Program-made: the position numbers and the translations under genes
The notes under the pieces: model-generated
Database searches by the model: none
What the model was told of the DNA's origin: nothing
What the model saw: the letters and a program-made list of their open reading frames with translations, nothing else
DNA from: Legionella nagasakiensis
GTDB taxonomy: Bacteria; Pseudomonadota; Gammaproteobacteria; Legionellales; Legionellaceae
Direction of reading: 5' to 3'
Length of the DNA stretch: 64,000 nucleotides
NCBI RefSeq assembly: GCF_900639915.1
Contig: NZ_CAAAID010000010.1
Coordinates: 1-64,000, forward strand
In this document: positions 1 to 8,556 of the stretch, piece after piece
Layout: each line of letters opens with the position of its first letter
How positions within the stretch are numbered: position 1 is the stretch's first letter

Positions 1-12
1 ACTCTTCAGTTT
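1..12 (-). rRNA. rrs: 16S rRNA, first 12 bases only
   Basis: Read on the minus strand, the window edge ends in AAACTGAAGAGT, which matches the 5' end of bacterial 16S rRNA (the next bases would be TTGATC...). The gene runs leftwards out of the window. A strong promoter and a leader of about 120 bases lie just upstream, which fits the start of an rRNA operon. Only 12 bases are visible, so the call depends on the motif plus the promoter context. Confidence 0.8.
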
Positions 13-195
13 AATCTCTCAACATCAGTATCTCTACTGACTCACTTCATCTCTTTCAAGCACTCCAGTCACTCAAAGCGCCCACACAGTTTGTCTTCTA
101 TCTTCTTAATCAGCTCGCCCTCAAGGCAGTGACGCACATTCTACTCATACAGCTCACATTGTCAATCTATTTTTAAAGTTTCTTTAAAAAAATTT
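13..195 (-). promoter_or_regulatory. rRNA operon promoter and leader
   Basis: On the minus strand there is a -35 box TTGACA (165-160), a 16-base spacer and a -10 box TAGAAT (143-138). A very A/T-rich stretch lies upstream (about 166-195), like an UP element. Transcription should start near 131, giving a leader of about 118 bases before the 16S 5' end. I could not find a convincing boxA antitermination site in the leader. The promoter lies between the 3' end of tyrS and the rRNA gene, so rRNA does not depend on read-through from tyrS. Confidence 0.75.
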
Positions 196-233
196 CATTT
201 GGAAAGGTATGCCTTGATCACCATGACCTTTGA

Positions 234-1436
234 TTAATGAGCTTGCAACAACACTTTCACCAAGCGTCTTTTACCAACTTGAATAATATAGGTATTATCA
301 GGAAGTAATTCTAAGGCGGGACTTGTTATTTTTTCACCATCTATTTTTACTGCGCCTTGATTTATTAAACGTATAGCCTCCGATGTGCTTTTAGTCAAGC
401 CAATCTGCTTTAAAAACTGTGCAATAGTGGCGGATGGTTCATATTTAATAGTCTGTGTTGGTAAATCTTCCGGTATCACTTTTTGCTGAAACCGTTCAAT
501 AAAAGTTCTATGCGCTATTTCTGCCTCAGAACTGCTATGAAAGCGTGTAATAATTTCTTTGGCAAATCCAATTTTTACATCACGTGGATTCAATCCTTCC
601 TCAACCGCCTTTTTCATAATTACAATATCGCTGCTTGATTTAAAACTAAGCAGCTCAATATATCGCCACATCAGTTCATCCGAAATAGACATCAATTTAC
701 CAAACATCGCATCAGCGGTTTCAGTGATGCCAATGTAATTACCCAAGGATTTGGACATTTTTTTTACACCATCAATTCCTTCAATGAGAGGCATCATCAT
801 AATAACTTGTTGTTCACAACCAAAATGCTTTTGCAATTCACGCCCCATTAACAAATTAAATTTCTGATCGGTTCCTCCAATTTCCACATCGGCTTTCAAC
901 TCGACTGAGTCATACCCCTGTATTAAAGGATATAAAAACTCATGAATTGCTATGGGTTGCCCAGACGTATAGCGTTTATGAAAATCATCACGTTCGAGCA
1001 TTCTGGCTACGGTAGAAGTCGCCGCTAATCGAATTAAATCTGAGGGGCTCATGCGATTTAACCATTGAGAATTAAAAGCCACCGTCGTTTTTTCATAATC
1101 AAGGATCTTAAACACCTGATGTTGGTAGGTTTGTGCATTTTCCAGTACCTTCTCTGGACTCAAAGGCGTGCGGGTTATATTTTTTCCCGTTGGATCACCA
1201 ATCATCGCGGTAAAATCACCAATTAAGAAAATCACCTCATGCCCATATTGCTGAAACTGCCGTAATTTGTTGAGCAAGACTGTATGTCCCAAATGTAGAT
1301 CAGGCGCGGTAGGATCAAAGCCTGCTTTGATTTTTAACGATTTATTTCGCAATAATTTCTTTTCTAATTCCTGTTCCGGCAAAACTTCTTCACACCCGCG
1401 AAGCAATTCATAGCATGATAATTCTTCTCTTAACAT
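234..1436 (-). CDS. tyrS: Tyrosyl-tRNA synthetase
   Basis: Class I aminoacyl-tRNA synthetase that charges tRNA-Tyr with tyrosine in the cytoplasm. The 400-residue product is full length. The ATP-binding HIGH-type signature is HLGH at residues 48-51, and KMSKS lies near residue 230. The last 65 or so residues form an S4 RNA-binding domain ([16 protein letters not shown]). An AAGG lies about ten bases upstream of the ATG. The gene is followed on the same strand by the promoter of an rRNA operon, so two translation-related units sit side by side. I see no clear terminator between the tyrS stop and that promoter. Confidence 0.97.
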   Translation of the reverse strand: MLREELSCYELLRGCEEVLPEQELEKKLLRNKSLKIKAGFDPTAPDLHLGHTVLLNKLRQFQQYGHEVIFLIGDFTAMIGDPTGKNITRTPLSPEKVLENAQTYQHQVFKILDYEKTTVAFNSQWLNRMSPSDLIRLAATSTVARMLERDDFHKRYTSGQPIAIHEFLYPLIQGYDSVELKADVEIGGTDQKFNLLMGRELQKHFGCEQQVIMMMPLIEGIDGVKKMSKSLGNYIGITETADAMFGKLMSISDELMWRYIELLSFKSSSDIVIMKKAVEEGLNPRDVKIGFAKEIITRFHSSSEAEIAHRTFIERFQQKVIPEDLPTQTIKYEPSATIAQFLKQIGLTKSTSEAIRLINQGAVKIDGEKITSPALELLPDNTYIIQVGKRRLVKVLLQAH

Positions 1437-1654
1437 AACAGCAAAACCTTTTAAATGATTGACCTAACTTCTTCCAGCGGGTATCTTAGCCCGGATAATT
1501 TTTTCCTGCCAGCGGATAAATGGCAACAATATAACCCAAGTGTGTGGTGACACATAAGCATTTAAGTAAATCATAGTCCTTATGACTGAATTAATGTAGA
1601 GTCAGTATTTCCAAATAGAGACTATTTTTAAGATGACAGCAGTAAAGGCACGAA

Positions 1655-3106
1655 ATGGATCTGGATCTAAAATCAAGAGGTTCACAAAAAAAACCTGCAA
1701 CGCCTTCCAAATTATTAGCGATTTTTGCCTTATGCGTCGCTATAGCCTTACCTTATTTTCTTGTTAAGACCTTTCGTAATAAACAACCTAAAAATCTTAC
1801 AATTCAATCCTTATCACTCCCTAAACCGCAGCAAGAAATACCATCTGAAGACGTTGATGAAGACTCAGCGGAGCTGGAAGAACCTCAGTACATAAACTCC
1901 ATATCTTCTATTCCTCCTGCGATTTTAAATCATGAAAAAACACGTCCTTCCACCAAATTGACGAATGCGAAACAATCAAAACCTGAAGATAAATGGGAAA
2001 CGGTTATCACCAAAAAAGGAGATACTTTAGCCGGTTTATTTCGCCAGCTAGGTATTAGTCGGAAAACACTTACAGCCGTTCTCCATAATAATCCTCATGC
2101 CAAGACATTAACTTCAATAAAGCCAGGTCAGCAATTGCGATTTGTGATACACGATCAGGTTTTGGAAAAATTAATTGTTCCATTAACGCCTACTCAGTCG
2201 CTTTTAGTATACCGCAGTGGTCAACGCTATTTAACACAAATCAGTTCACGCAAAGTAACAAGCCACCATCATTATCTCACGGCTACAATCCAAGGCTCTC
2301 TATATAATACAGCTAAAAGAATGAGCATACCTTACAAGCTTATCCAACAAATGACTGACTTATTTAATTGGGAAATTGATTTTTCAAAAGATGTACATGC
2401 GGGCGATCAATTTACTATTGTATATGAAGCCTTGTACGTCGAAAATAAACGAGTAGGAGTGGGTGAGATCGTTGCCGTAACCTATACCAGTCGAGGAAAA
2501 ATCCACCAGGCAATACGTTATAAGAATAAAGCCGGTGATTACAATTATTTCACACCTCAAGGTGTTAGTTTAAGAAAAGCATTTACGCGATATCCATTGA
2601 AATTCAGCCATATTAGTTCAACCTTTAGTCTGGCTCGAATGCATCCCATCTTACATCGAAAAAGACCTCACAAAGGCGTTGACTTGGCTGCCCCCATTGG
2701 CACACCAATTCATGCAGTAGGAGATGGCATCATAGACACCATTGGACGTCATAGTGGCTATGGCAATATGATTAAAATTATACACAACAAAAAATACAGT
2801 ACCGTATATGCTCACATGCTTAAATTTCAAAAAGGATTGTCAAAAGGTGACCGAGTCAAACGTGGCCAAATCATAGGTTACGTTGGACAAACCGGCTTAG
2901 CAAGTGGACCACATTGTCATTATGAATTTCATATTAATAAAAAACCTAAAAACCCTACAACCGTAGATCTGCCTCGCGCAGCTTCTGTTCCGGCACGAGA
3001 GATGGCATCGTTTACTGCTAACGCGTCGGCTCTTCTTGCACAAATGAAACTTTTTGAAGAAGCGCAGTTTGCGGCGTCAGGGAAAAAGGCAGTGAAAACG
3101 GCTTAA
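1655..3106 (+). CDS. M23 family murein endopeptidase with LysM/OapA-like domain
   Basis: Predicted zinc endopeptidase that cuts peptide cross-links in peptidoglycan (MepM/NlpD-like group). The 483-residue product has an N-terminal membrane anchor (about residues 20-38), a low-complexity acidic linker, a LysM/OapA-like segment beginning KKGDTLAGLFRQLGIS (from about residue 120), and a C-terminal M23 domain. Both zinc motifs are present: H339-x3-D343 and H420-C-H422. Catalytic ligands are intact, so it is probably an active hydrolase rather than an EnvC-type activator. An AAAGG precedes the ATG at good spacing. It is monocistronic and converges on the SpmA/SpmB pair across an inverted-repeat element. 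Confidence 0.9.
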   Translation: MDLDLKSRGSQKKPATPSKLLAIFALCVAIALPYFLVKTFRNKQPKNLTIQSLSLPKPQQEIPSEDVDEDSAELEEPQYINSISSIPPAILNHEKTRPSTKLTNAKQSKPEDKWETVITKKGDTLAGLFRQLGISRKTLTAVLHNNPHAKTLTSIKPGQQLRFVIHDQVLEKLIVPLTPTQSLLVYRSGQRYLTQISSRKVTSHHHYLTATIQGSLYNTAKRMSIPYKLIQQMTDLFNWEIDFSKDVHAGDQFTIVYEALYVENKRVGVGEIVAVTYTSRGKIHQAIRYKNKAGDYNYFTPQGVSLRKAFTRYPLKFSHISSTFSLARMHPILHRKRPHKGVDLAAPIGTPIHAVGDGIIDTIGRHSGYGNMIKIIHNKKYSTVYAHMLKFQKGLSKGDRVKRGQIIGYVGQTGLASGPHCHYEFHINKKPKNPTTVDLPRAASVPAREMASFTANASALLAQMKLFEEAQFAASGKKAVKTA

Positions 3107-3180
3107 ACAAGAAATACTGTCTCCAGAACAAGGCGTCACGAGATTAAAAGCAAGCAACAATCAAACAATCCTCGTGACTC

Positions 3181-3303
3181 TTAGAACCTGTCTTCAGGAT
3201 CGCTAGGCTGAGGCTAAAAGCCATACATCGTAGTATGTGAGCCAGAGCACAGAAAATCGAGGCTTTTAGCACTGCCTAGTTAGACTATGAAGACAGGTTC
3301 TAA
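3181..3303. repeat. MITE-like 123-bp element with terminal inverted repeats
   Basis: The ends are perfect 16-base inverted repeats, TTAGAACCTGTCTTCA (3181-3196) and its complement (3288-3303). A second, imperfect inverted pair lies inside (the CTAGGC...CTAAAAGCC arms near 3202-3222 and 3260-3279). The whole element can fold into one long hairpin and has no ORF. It sits between the convergent M23 gene and spmB, and its right end overlaps the stop codon of spmB. A diverged copy of one end lies at 25265-25293, so this is a dispersed family. Confidence 0.8.
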
Positions 3304-3833
3304 GTAAAAAGATAACGACAGATAACTACCGTTGCAATAACTCCAGCAAGATCCGCAAGCAATCCAGCTGGAATTGCATGACGAGTGCGACGAATGCCTA
3401 CCGCACCAAAATAAACTGCAATCACATAAAAGGTGGTTTCTGTGCTGCCCATCATCGTCGCCGCCGCTTTGGCAATAAATGAATCTCCCCCGTGCTCATG
3501 AATTAATTCCGCCATGACACCCGTTGCTGCACTGCCTGAAAAAGGGCGAATTAAAGCAAGAGGTAATAACTCAGCCGGCATGCCAATAGCAGTCAGCAGC
3601 GGGGCAAGCAAGTGATATAATAATTCAAAAAAACCTGAGGCGCGCAACATCCCAATAGCAACCATCATTGCAATTAAATAAGGGATAATACTTACACTGG
3701 TTTCAAATCCTTGTTTTGCTCCATTAATAAACGCATCAAAAACATTGATTTTCTTTACAGCACCATAGAGAGGAATACCCACGATAAATGCTAGAAAAAT
3801 CCAATTAGATATTTGGGTAGCCAATTCACTCAT
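3300..3833 (-). CDS. spmB: SpmB-like nucleoside-recognition (Gate) domain membrane protein
   Basis: Integral membrane protein of the SpmB family, 177 residues, with a Gate (nucleoside recognition) domain. Hydrophobic helices carry the segments IIPYLIAMMVAIGMLRASG and RPFSGSAATGVMAELI, typical of the family. It follows spmA by three bases on the same strand. The names come from spore maturation in Bacillus, but the pair is common in non-sporulating Gram-negatives, where a transport role is suspected. The stop codon lies within the terminal inverted repeat of the element at 3181-3303, so that element has inserted at, or formed, the 3' end of the gene. Confidence 0.85.
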   Translation of the reverse strand: MSELATQISNWIFLAFIVGIPLYGAVKKINVFDAFINGAKQGFETSVSIIPYLIAMMVAIGMLRASGFFELLYHLLAPLLTAIGMPAELLPLALIRPFSGSAATGVMAELIHEHGGDSFIAKAAATMMGSTETTFYVIAVYFGAVGIRRTRHAIPAGLLADLAGVIATVVICRYLFT

Positions 3834-3836
3834 TCA

Positions 3837-4436
3837 TTATCCATTTGCTTTTATCTGATAATAAGGCAGCTTTGCTAGCTGTGTTACCGCAACAATACCC
3901 ACGATCGTTGAAACCATGGTCGCTATCAATGAGCTAAAAATAACATTGCTGGGATGCAAATTACCATTTGCTGCGAGAAATGCGATGGCAGTCGCAGGGA
4001 TAAGCTGAACACTTGAGGTATTGATGGCTAAAAAAGTACACATGGAATTAGTGGCCGTATGCACATTTACATTCAAACGTTGTAATTCTTTCATCGCTTG
4101 CAAACCAAATGGTGTTGCAGCATTGGCAAGTCCCAACATATTTGCGGCAATATTAAGAACCATCGCACCCATGGCAGGATGTTCAATAGGGACATCGGGA
4201 AATAATCGATGAAACACCGGCCTGACTGCCCGGGCAAATATATTTATCAATCCTGACTCTGAAGCAATACCCATAATACCGAGCCATAAGGCCATGATGC
4301 CTGTCAACCCAATGGCTACCTCAAAGCCCAACTTGGCAGAATCAGTCACCGCATGAACAACCTGGTCAATTCGACCTTGAATAAGACCAACAATAACAGC
4401 AAGAAAAACCATACCTAACCATATTGCATTCAACAT
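3837..4436 (-). CDS. spmA: SpmA-like nucleoside-recognition (Gate) domain membrane protein
   Basis: Integral membrane partner of SpmB, 199 residues, with several hydrophobic helices and the Gate-domain pattern (MVLNIAANMLGLANAATPFG). A strong Shine-Dalgarno sequence (AGGAGG) precedes the ATG. It forms a two-gene operon with spmB, gap three bases. The molecular function is not established; I infer a complex of the two half-size Gate proteins. No sporulation genes are nearby, so the historic name should not be read as function here. Confidence 0.85.
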   Translation of the reverse strand: MLNAIWLGMVFLAVIVGLIQGRIDQVVHAVTDSAKLGFEVAIGLTGIMALWLGIMGIASESGLINIFARAVRPVFHRLFPDVPIEHPAMGAMVLNIAANMLGLANAATPFGLQAMKELQRLNVNVHTATNSMCTFLAINTSSVQLIPATAIAFLAANGNLHPSNVIFSSLIATMVSTIVGIVAVTQLAKLPYYQIKANG

Positions 4437-4534
4437 GTTGGTCCTCCTAAGAGCTTGTCAAGCCCTAACATACTTTACCCATCTTCATTGAAAAGATACC
4501 ATTACCAATTACGTTTGCCTTTTTAGTCGGAAAG

Positions 4535-5533
4535 ATGATGAACACTTCAAGTGCTTTTAAACGGTTTTTACTTATAGGTTGCATGACATTATTCACATTA
4601 CCACTTTTTGCCAAGTCAAACGATTTAAACCAAAAGACAGACCAAATAATTGGTCAACTATATCACAGCCTAAACCAGATGCCGATATCTGATATGGCAA
4701 CCCGACTTGAGATTATTAGTGCAAAATTGCTTGGAAAACCTTATCTGCTAGGGGCCTTAGGAGAAGGTTCTAAGGGACGGTATGATCAATACCCACTCTA
4801 TCGTATGGATGCTTTTGACTGTGAAACTTACGTAGATACCGTGCTGGCTGTCGCTTTTGCCAATAACGTTTCTCAGTTTAAACAGTGCATCCGCAAGCTT
4901 CGTTACCGTAACGGGCATGTATCGTTTATTGACCGCAATCATTTTGCAAGTCTTGATTGGAACAAAAATAATCAACAGCAAGGATTCTTGCAAGATATTA
5001 CCACCACGATTAAGAATAAAAAGAATCAATCAGTCGCCAAATCAGCCAATGCACTCATTGATAAACCAGGCTGGTACCAACATTTTACCTATAACAATAT
5101 TCGTCTTAGTGATGTGAATACAAAAGAACAAGGCAAACGTCTGAATGAATTAAAAAGAAAAGGCCGCCAATTACAAGCCCTAAATGCATCAATTTCATAT
5201 ATTCCATTATCAGCACTTTTTGATTCTTCAGGAAAAGCCAATGAGTATCTCTTCAAACAGATACCTAATGCCGCAATCATTGAGATTATTCGGCCTAATT
5301 GGGATTTGCGTGAAAAAATAGGTACTTGCCTTAATGTTTCCCATCTTGGATTTGCTTTTTGGAAGCAAGGCACATTAATGTTTCGCCAGGCTTCATCCAT
5401 TCAAAATCATACGGTAGATGTGTCATTAATTGATTATTTGCGCGATGCCAGAAAAAGCCCAACCATCGACGGAATTAACATTCAAGTCGTATTACCAAAC
5501 CATCCTTTACCACCTGGTTGCCATGCTGAATAA
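4535..5533 (+). CDS. DUF1460 family secreted cysteine hydrolase
   Basis: Predicted periplasmic NlpC/P60-like cell-wall hydrolase of the DUF1460 family (N-acetylmuramoyl-L-alanine amidase-like). The 332-residue product begins with a signal peptide ending near LFAKS (residue 28). The family core is RMDAFDCETYVDTVLA, with the likely nucleophile Cys96. The later HLGFAFW segment probably supplies the catalytic histidine. The start is 4535 or the adjacent ATG at 4538. It is divergent from spmA and convergent with kup, and may recycle peptidoglycan fragments. The substrate is inferred from the fold family only. Confidence 0.82.
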   Translation: MMNTSSAFKRFLLIGCMTLFTLPLFAKSNDLNQKTDQIIGQLYHSLNQMPISDMATRLEIISAKLLGKPYLLGALGEGSKGRYDQYPLYRMDAFDCETYVDTVLAVAFANNVSQFKQCIRKLRYRNGHVSFIDRNHFASLDWNKNNQQQGFLQDITTTIKNKKNQSVAKSANALIDKPGWYQHFTYNNIRLSDVNTKEQGKRLNELKRKGRQLQALNASISYIPLSALFDSSGKANEYLFKQIPNAAIIEIIRPNWDLREKIGTCLNVSHLGFAFWKQGTLMFRQASSIQNHTVDVSLIDYLRDARKSPTIDGINIQVVLPNHPLPPGCHAE

Positions 5534-5553
5534 TGCATATAAGGCACAGAACA

Positions 5554-5573
5554 AAAAAATAGCGCTATTTTTT
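5554..5573. terminator. Palindromic bidirectional terminator
   Basis: A perfect palindrome, AAAAAATAGC followed by GCTATTTTTT, lies in the 54 bases between the convergent DUF1460 gene and kup. Read on either strand it gives a short stem followed by T residues, so it could end both transcripts. The stem is short, so termination strength is uncertain. Confidence 0.5.
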
Positions 5574-5587
5574 AGGATGAATTCACC

Positions 5588-7477
5588 TCAAATCATATAG
5601 TACGTTCCCATTGCAATCGTGCGATTGTAAGGCAATTGGTAAAATTCAATATTTAAATTAGCCGAGTAGTTTCTTACCAAAAAAGCAAATAATTTCTCTT
5701 GCCAGTAAAACCAAAGGGTTTGCTTCTCTCGGCTGGCAACAACATTAGGGATTTCAATCATATAAGTCGCCGCTTCAATATTCACCTTGAAGGGAAGAAT
5801 CTTGCGATCATTGGCGACATAAAGTGCCTGTGGAATGGAGACAGTATCCATAAAGCCATAATGCAAAGTTAATTCACAGATATTCTCCTTCAGGCACGAT
5901 ACCTCGAAGCGCTCCAGTGAAGCTACATAAGGCGTATCTTCGACAACGTAATTGATGATTAAAATATTTTCCGGCAATGCTCGGTTTAATTTTAAAAAAT
6001 GAAGAAAGCTGCCACCGCTTTTATCGTAAATATCTGTAATAAATATGGCTGTAGTATCTGGCAGCCGATTCAAACTCTTGTAATCAAACTGTTTTAATAT
6101 TTTTGATAACTCCTCCTTTTTCATATAATACGCTTTATATAAATACCGCCGGCCTTGATGCCAGGTATACATAATAAAGGCGCATATCAAAGCAAATACG
6201 ATCGGTACCCAGCCTCCGGTGATAATTTTTTGAATATTTGCTCCTAAGAACGAAAAATCGATGACACTCAAAAAAGAAAACAAAACAATCAATAAGACGG
6301 GATTCCAATGCCATTTTTTAATGGCCAAGTATGCAATTAACGTGCTGGTAAGGATCATATCTAAGTTGACTGCAATGCCATAGGCATGAGCAAGTGCATT
6401 TGAATTCTTAAAGGTAAGAATTAATAATAATGTCCCTAAAGCAAGAATAAGATTCATTTGTGGAATATAAATTTGACCTTTCTTAGATTTAGACGTCTGC
6501 ACAATCGGTAAATGCGGATATAGACCCAATAACACGGCCTGTTTAGTCAATGAAAAAGTGGCAGAAATGACCGCTTGCGATGCAATGATGGTTGCCAGAG
6601 TAGCAAGGATTAGCAAAGGAAATGAAAACCATTTTGGGGCAAGCAAATAAAACGGATTCACTATGGCTTCAGGATGCTGCAATAAATAAGCCCCTTGGCC
6701 AAAATAATTCAATAACAAGCCTGGTAAAGCCACCATAAACCAGCTGATACGTATAGGGTTTCTACCAAAGTGGCCCAAATCAGCATAAAGCGCTTCGCCA
6801 CCTGTGACCACCAGAAATATGCCCCCTAACAGTGCATAACCCTTCCAGCCATTGATCCTAAAAAAATCGTAGGCATAGACTGGATTTATGGCCTTCATCA
6901 CCACCGGATTATGAAAAATTTGCACGGTTCCCAGTATTGCTAAGGTTACAAACCAAATAAAAATAATCGGGCCAAAAACAAACCCGATTTTTGCCGTACC
7001 ATAAGATTGCACAGAAAATAATACAATCAAGATAATCATCGTCAAGGGCAAAACCCAATGAGATAATGCAGGAACAATAACATGAAATCCTTCTATCGCA
7101 CTGATGACCGAGATGGCCGGGGTTAGCATTCCGTCTCCCAACAGCAAGCCTGCGCCAAAAATGCCTAAAATAAAAAATATTTGTGTTTTCTCACCAATAA
7201 ACCGCTTCAAAAGTGCTAAAAGAGCAAGAATCCCCCCCTCACCGTCATTATCAGCACGAAATAAAATAATAAGATATTTAAAAGAAATAACTAAAATAAG
7301 CGACCAGAAAATCAGTGATAAAACACCAAGAACATCAGCAAGATTAATGGGCAGTCCATCAAGCGATTCTCGCATGGCATAAAGCGGACTTGTGCCAATA
7401 TCTCCATAAACAACGCCAAGCGCGGCCAGCGACAGTGAAAATAATGTTGGATTGTCGGACGTAGTTTTATCACTCAC
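5588..7477 (-). CDS. kup: Kup family potassium uptake protein
   Basis: Low-affinity potassium/proton symporter of the KUP/HAK/KT family in the inner membrane. The 629-residue product is full length: about twelve hydrophobic helices in residues 10-430 and a cytoplasmic C-terminal domain. Family motifs visible are GVVYGDIGTSPLYA near the N-terminus and GDGMLTPAISVISA. It lies alone on the minus strand, convergent with the DUF1460 gene and divergent from the OmpA-like lipoprotein gene. Legionella species often carry more than one kup; no other copy is in this window. Confidence 0.95.
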   Translation of the reverse strand: MSDKTTSDNPTLFSLSLAALGVVYGDIGTSPLYAMRESLDGLPINLADVLGVLSLIFWSLILVISFKYLIILFRADNDGEGGILALLALLKRFIGEKTQIFFILGIFGAGLLLGDGMLTPAISVISAIEGFHVIVPALSHWVLPLTMIILIVLFSVQSYGTAKIGFVFGPIIFIWFVTLAILGTVQIFHNPVVMKAINPVYAYDFFRINGWKGYALLGGIFLVVTGGEALYADLGHFGRNPIRISWFMVALPGLLLNYFGQGAYLLQHPEAIVNPFYLLAPKWFSFPLLILATLATIIASQAVISATFSLTKQAVLLGLYPHLPIVQTSKSKKGQIYIPQMNLILALGTLLLILTFKNSNALAHAYGIAVNLDMILTSTLIAYLAIKKWHWNPVLLIVLFSFLSVIDFSFLGANIQKIITGGWVPIVFALICAFIMYTWHQGRRYLYKAYYMKKEELSKILKQFDYKSLNRLPDTTAIFITDIYDKSGGSFLHFLKLNRALPENILIINYVVEDTPYVASLERFEVSCLKENICELTLHYGFMDTVSIPQALYVANDRKILPFKVNIEAATYMIEIPNVVASREKQTLWFYWQEKLFAFLVRNYSANLNIEFYQLPYNRTIAMGTYYMI

Positions 7478-7789
7478 AGCTAAAAATCCTTATTAATCAA
7501 ATTGACTTACCTTCTTACAATCCAGAAAATAGAACATAGGTGATTGTGGGAATAATATCCGAATTCAAGATATACATTTTTTATAAATTATCATTTTCTG
7601 GTCTGCCATTACATAGATATAGAAATATTTTTCTCTTAATATCTATTTAGGCATGCTCTTGCCTAGTTTATCGAATTTGCAAAAACACTTGTTAAAAGAA
7701 GCTCATTTTATCAAGAAAGCTCACGTGTTGATTGCGAAATCATGAGGGATGCTTAATAATGGAAAAATTGAATGGCTACAGGAGTTAAA
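7478..7789. other. Intergenic region between divergent genes, nothing assigned
   Basis: This 312-base AT-rich stretch separates the divergent starts of kup and the OmpA-like lipoprotein gene and should hold both promoters. I see no ORF of note, no tRNA and no known riboswitch. One short hairpin (TAGGCA-TGCTCT-TGCCTA, about 7648-7665) lies in the middle. I could not pick a convincing -35/-10 pair for either gene. Confidence 0.5.
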
Positions 7790-8488
7790 ATGTCGGTTGG
7801 GATATCTACTGGGCGCTTGGCGTTGGTCAGTTTGTTTTCTTTGACATTAACCAGCTGTTTCCATCCTCCTTATAACAATTTCCAAGAAGATAAACGTACT
7901 CTGAGGTATACAACCTTTGGCGGCAGCTTTGGCGCAGGGGTTGGTGCCATAGCCGGAGGTGTTGCGGGGAGTGCCGCAGCCGGTGCGGTTATTGGAGGAG
8001 TAACGGGCGCCTTCATTGGCTACCAAAAAAATCTCAGACCCGCCATCATTAAAGAATTGCAAGAACAAGATATTCAATACGTCCAATATGGCGATACCAT
8101 GACACTTATTGTACCAACCGATAATTATTATTTATTCAATAGCCCAGTGCTTAATGAATTAAGTTATCCAGGATTAATGAATATTGTACGACTTCTTAAG
8201 TTTTATCCCTGTACCCCTATCTATGTCGCCGCGTTCACTGATGATGTTGGATCGCGTCGTCACAAAAAAATGCTGTCGCAAGCACAAGCAGAAGCCATGC
8301 TCACCTTTTTATGGGCAAATAACATCGACGCTCACCGATTTCGTGCTGAAGGCTATAGTGATAAACATCCAATAGGCAATAATAAATGGATTCATGGCAG
8401 CGCTTATAACCGCCGTATTGAAATCCAATGGCTCAACGCACCAGGACAGCCAGCGAAACCAATCGCCTACCTTGGAGTGACCAAGTAA
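7790..8488 (+). CDS. OmpA-domain lipoprotein with glycine zipper
   Basis: Predicted outer-membrane lipoprotein of 232 residues. The lipobox LTLTSC ends the signal peptide. A Gly/Ala-rich glycine-zipper segment follows (GAGVGAIAGGVAGSAAAGAVIGG), then a C-terminal OmpA-like peptidoglycan-binding domain with the pattern TDDVGSRRHKKMLSQAQAEA and the final NRRIEI. I chose ATG 7790 rather than the in-frame ATG at 7772 because AGGAG lies just before 7790. Domain order resembles Dot/Icm lipoproteins such as IcmN/DotK, but no dot/icm genes flank it, so it is best called a general OmpA-like lipoprotein. It slightly overlaps the longest possible reading of the next gene. Confidence 0.85.
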   Translation: MSVGISTGRLALVSLFSLTLTSCFHPPYNNFQEDKRTLRYTTFGGSFGAGVGAIAGGVAGSAAAGAVIGGVTGAFIGYQKNLRPAIIKELQEQDIQYVQYGDTMTLIVPTDNYYLFNSPVLNELSYPGLMNIVRLLKFYPCTPIYVAAFTDDVGSRRHKKMLSQAQAEAMLTFLWANNIDAHRFRAEGYSDKHPIGNNKWIHGSAYNRRIEIQWLNAPGQPAKPIAYLGVTK

Positions 8489-8556
8489 AAATCCCTAACA
8501 ACGCCATAGGGCGCGGCTTTAACTCAATGGAATTGTTCATATTTCGATGTTCTGAT

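Noticed and set aside
13-131. boxA antitermination site in the rRNA leader
   Set aside because: The closest sequence (TGCTTGAAAGA) departs from the consensus in the core positions.
3300-4436. Evidence for sporulation from the SpmA/SpmB pair
   Set aside because: The pair occurs in many non-sporulating bacteria and nothing else in the window relates to sporulation.
7104-7382. 92-residue open frame opposite kup
   Set aside because: It is a mirror frame of a strongly conserved membrane-protein gene, with no Shine-Dalgarno site and no recognisable product.
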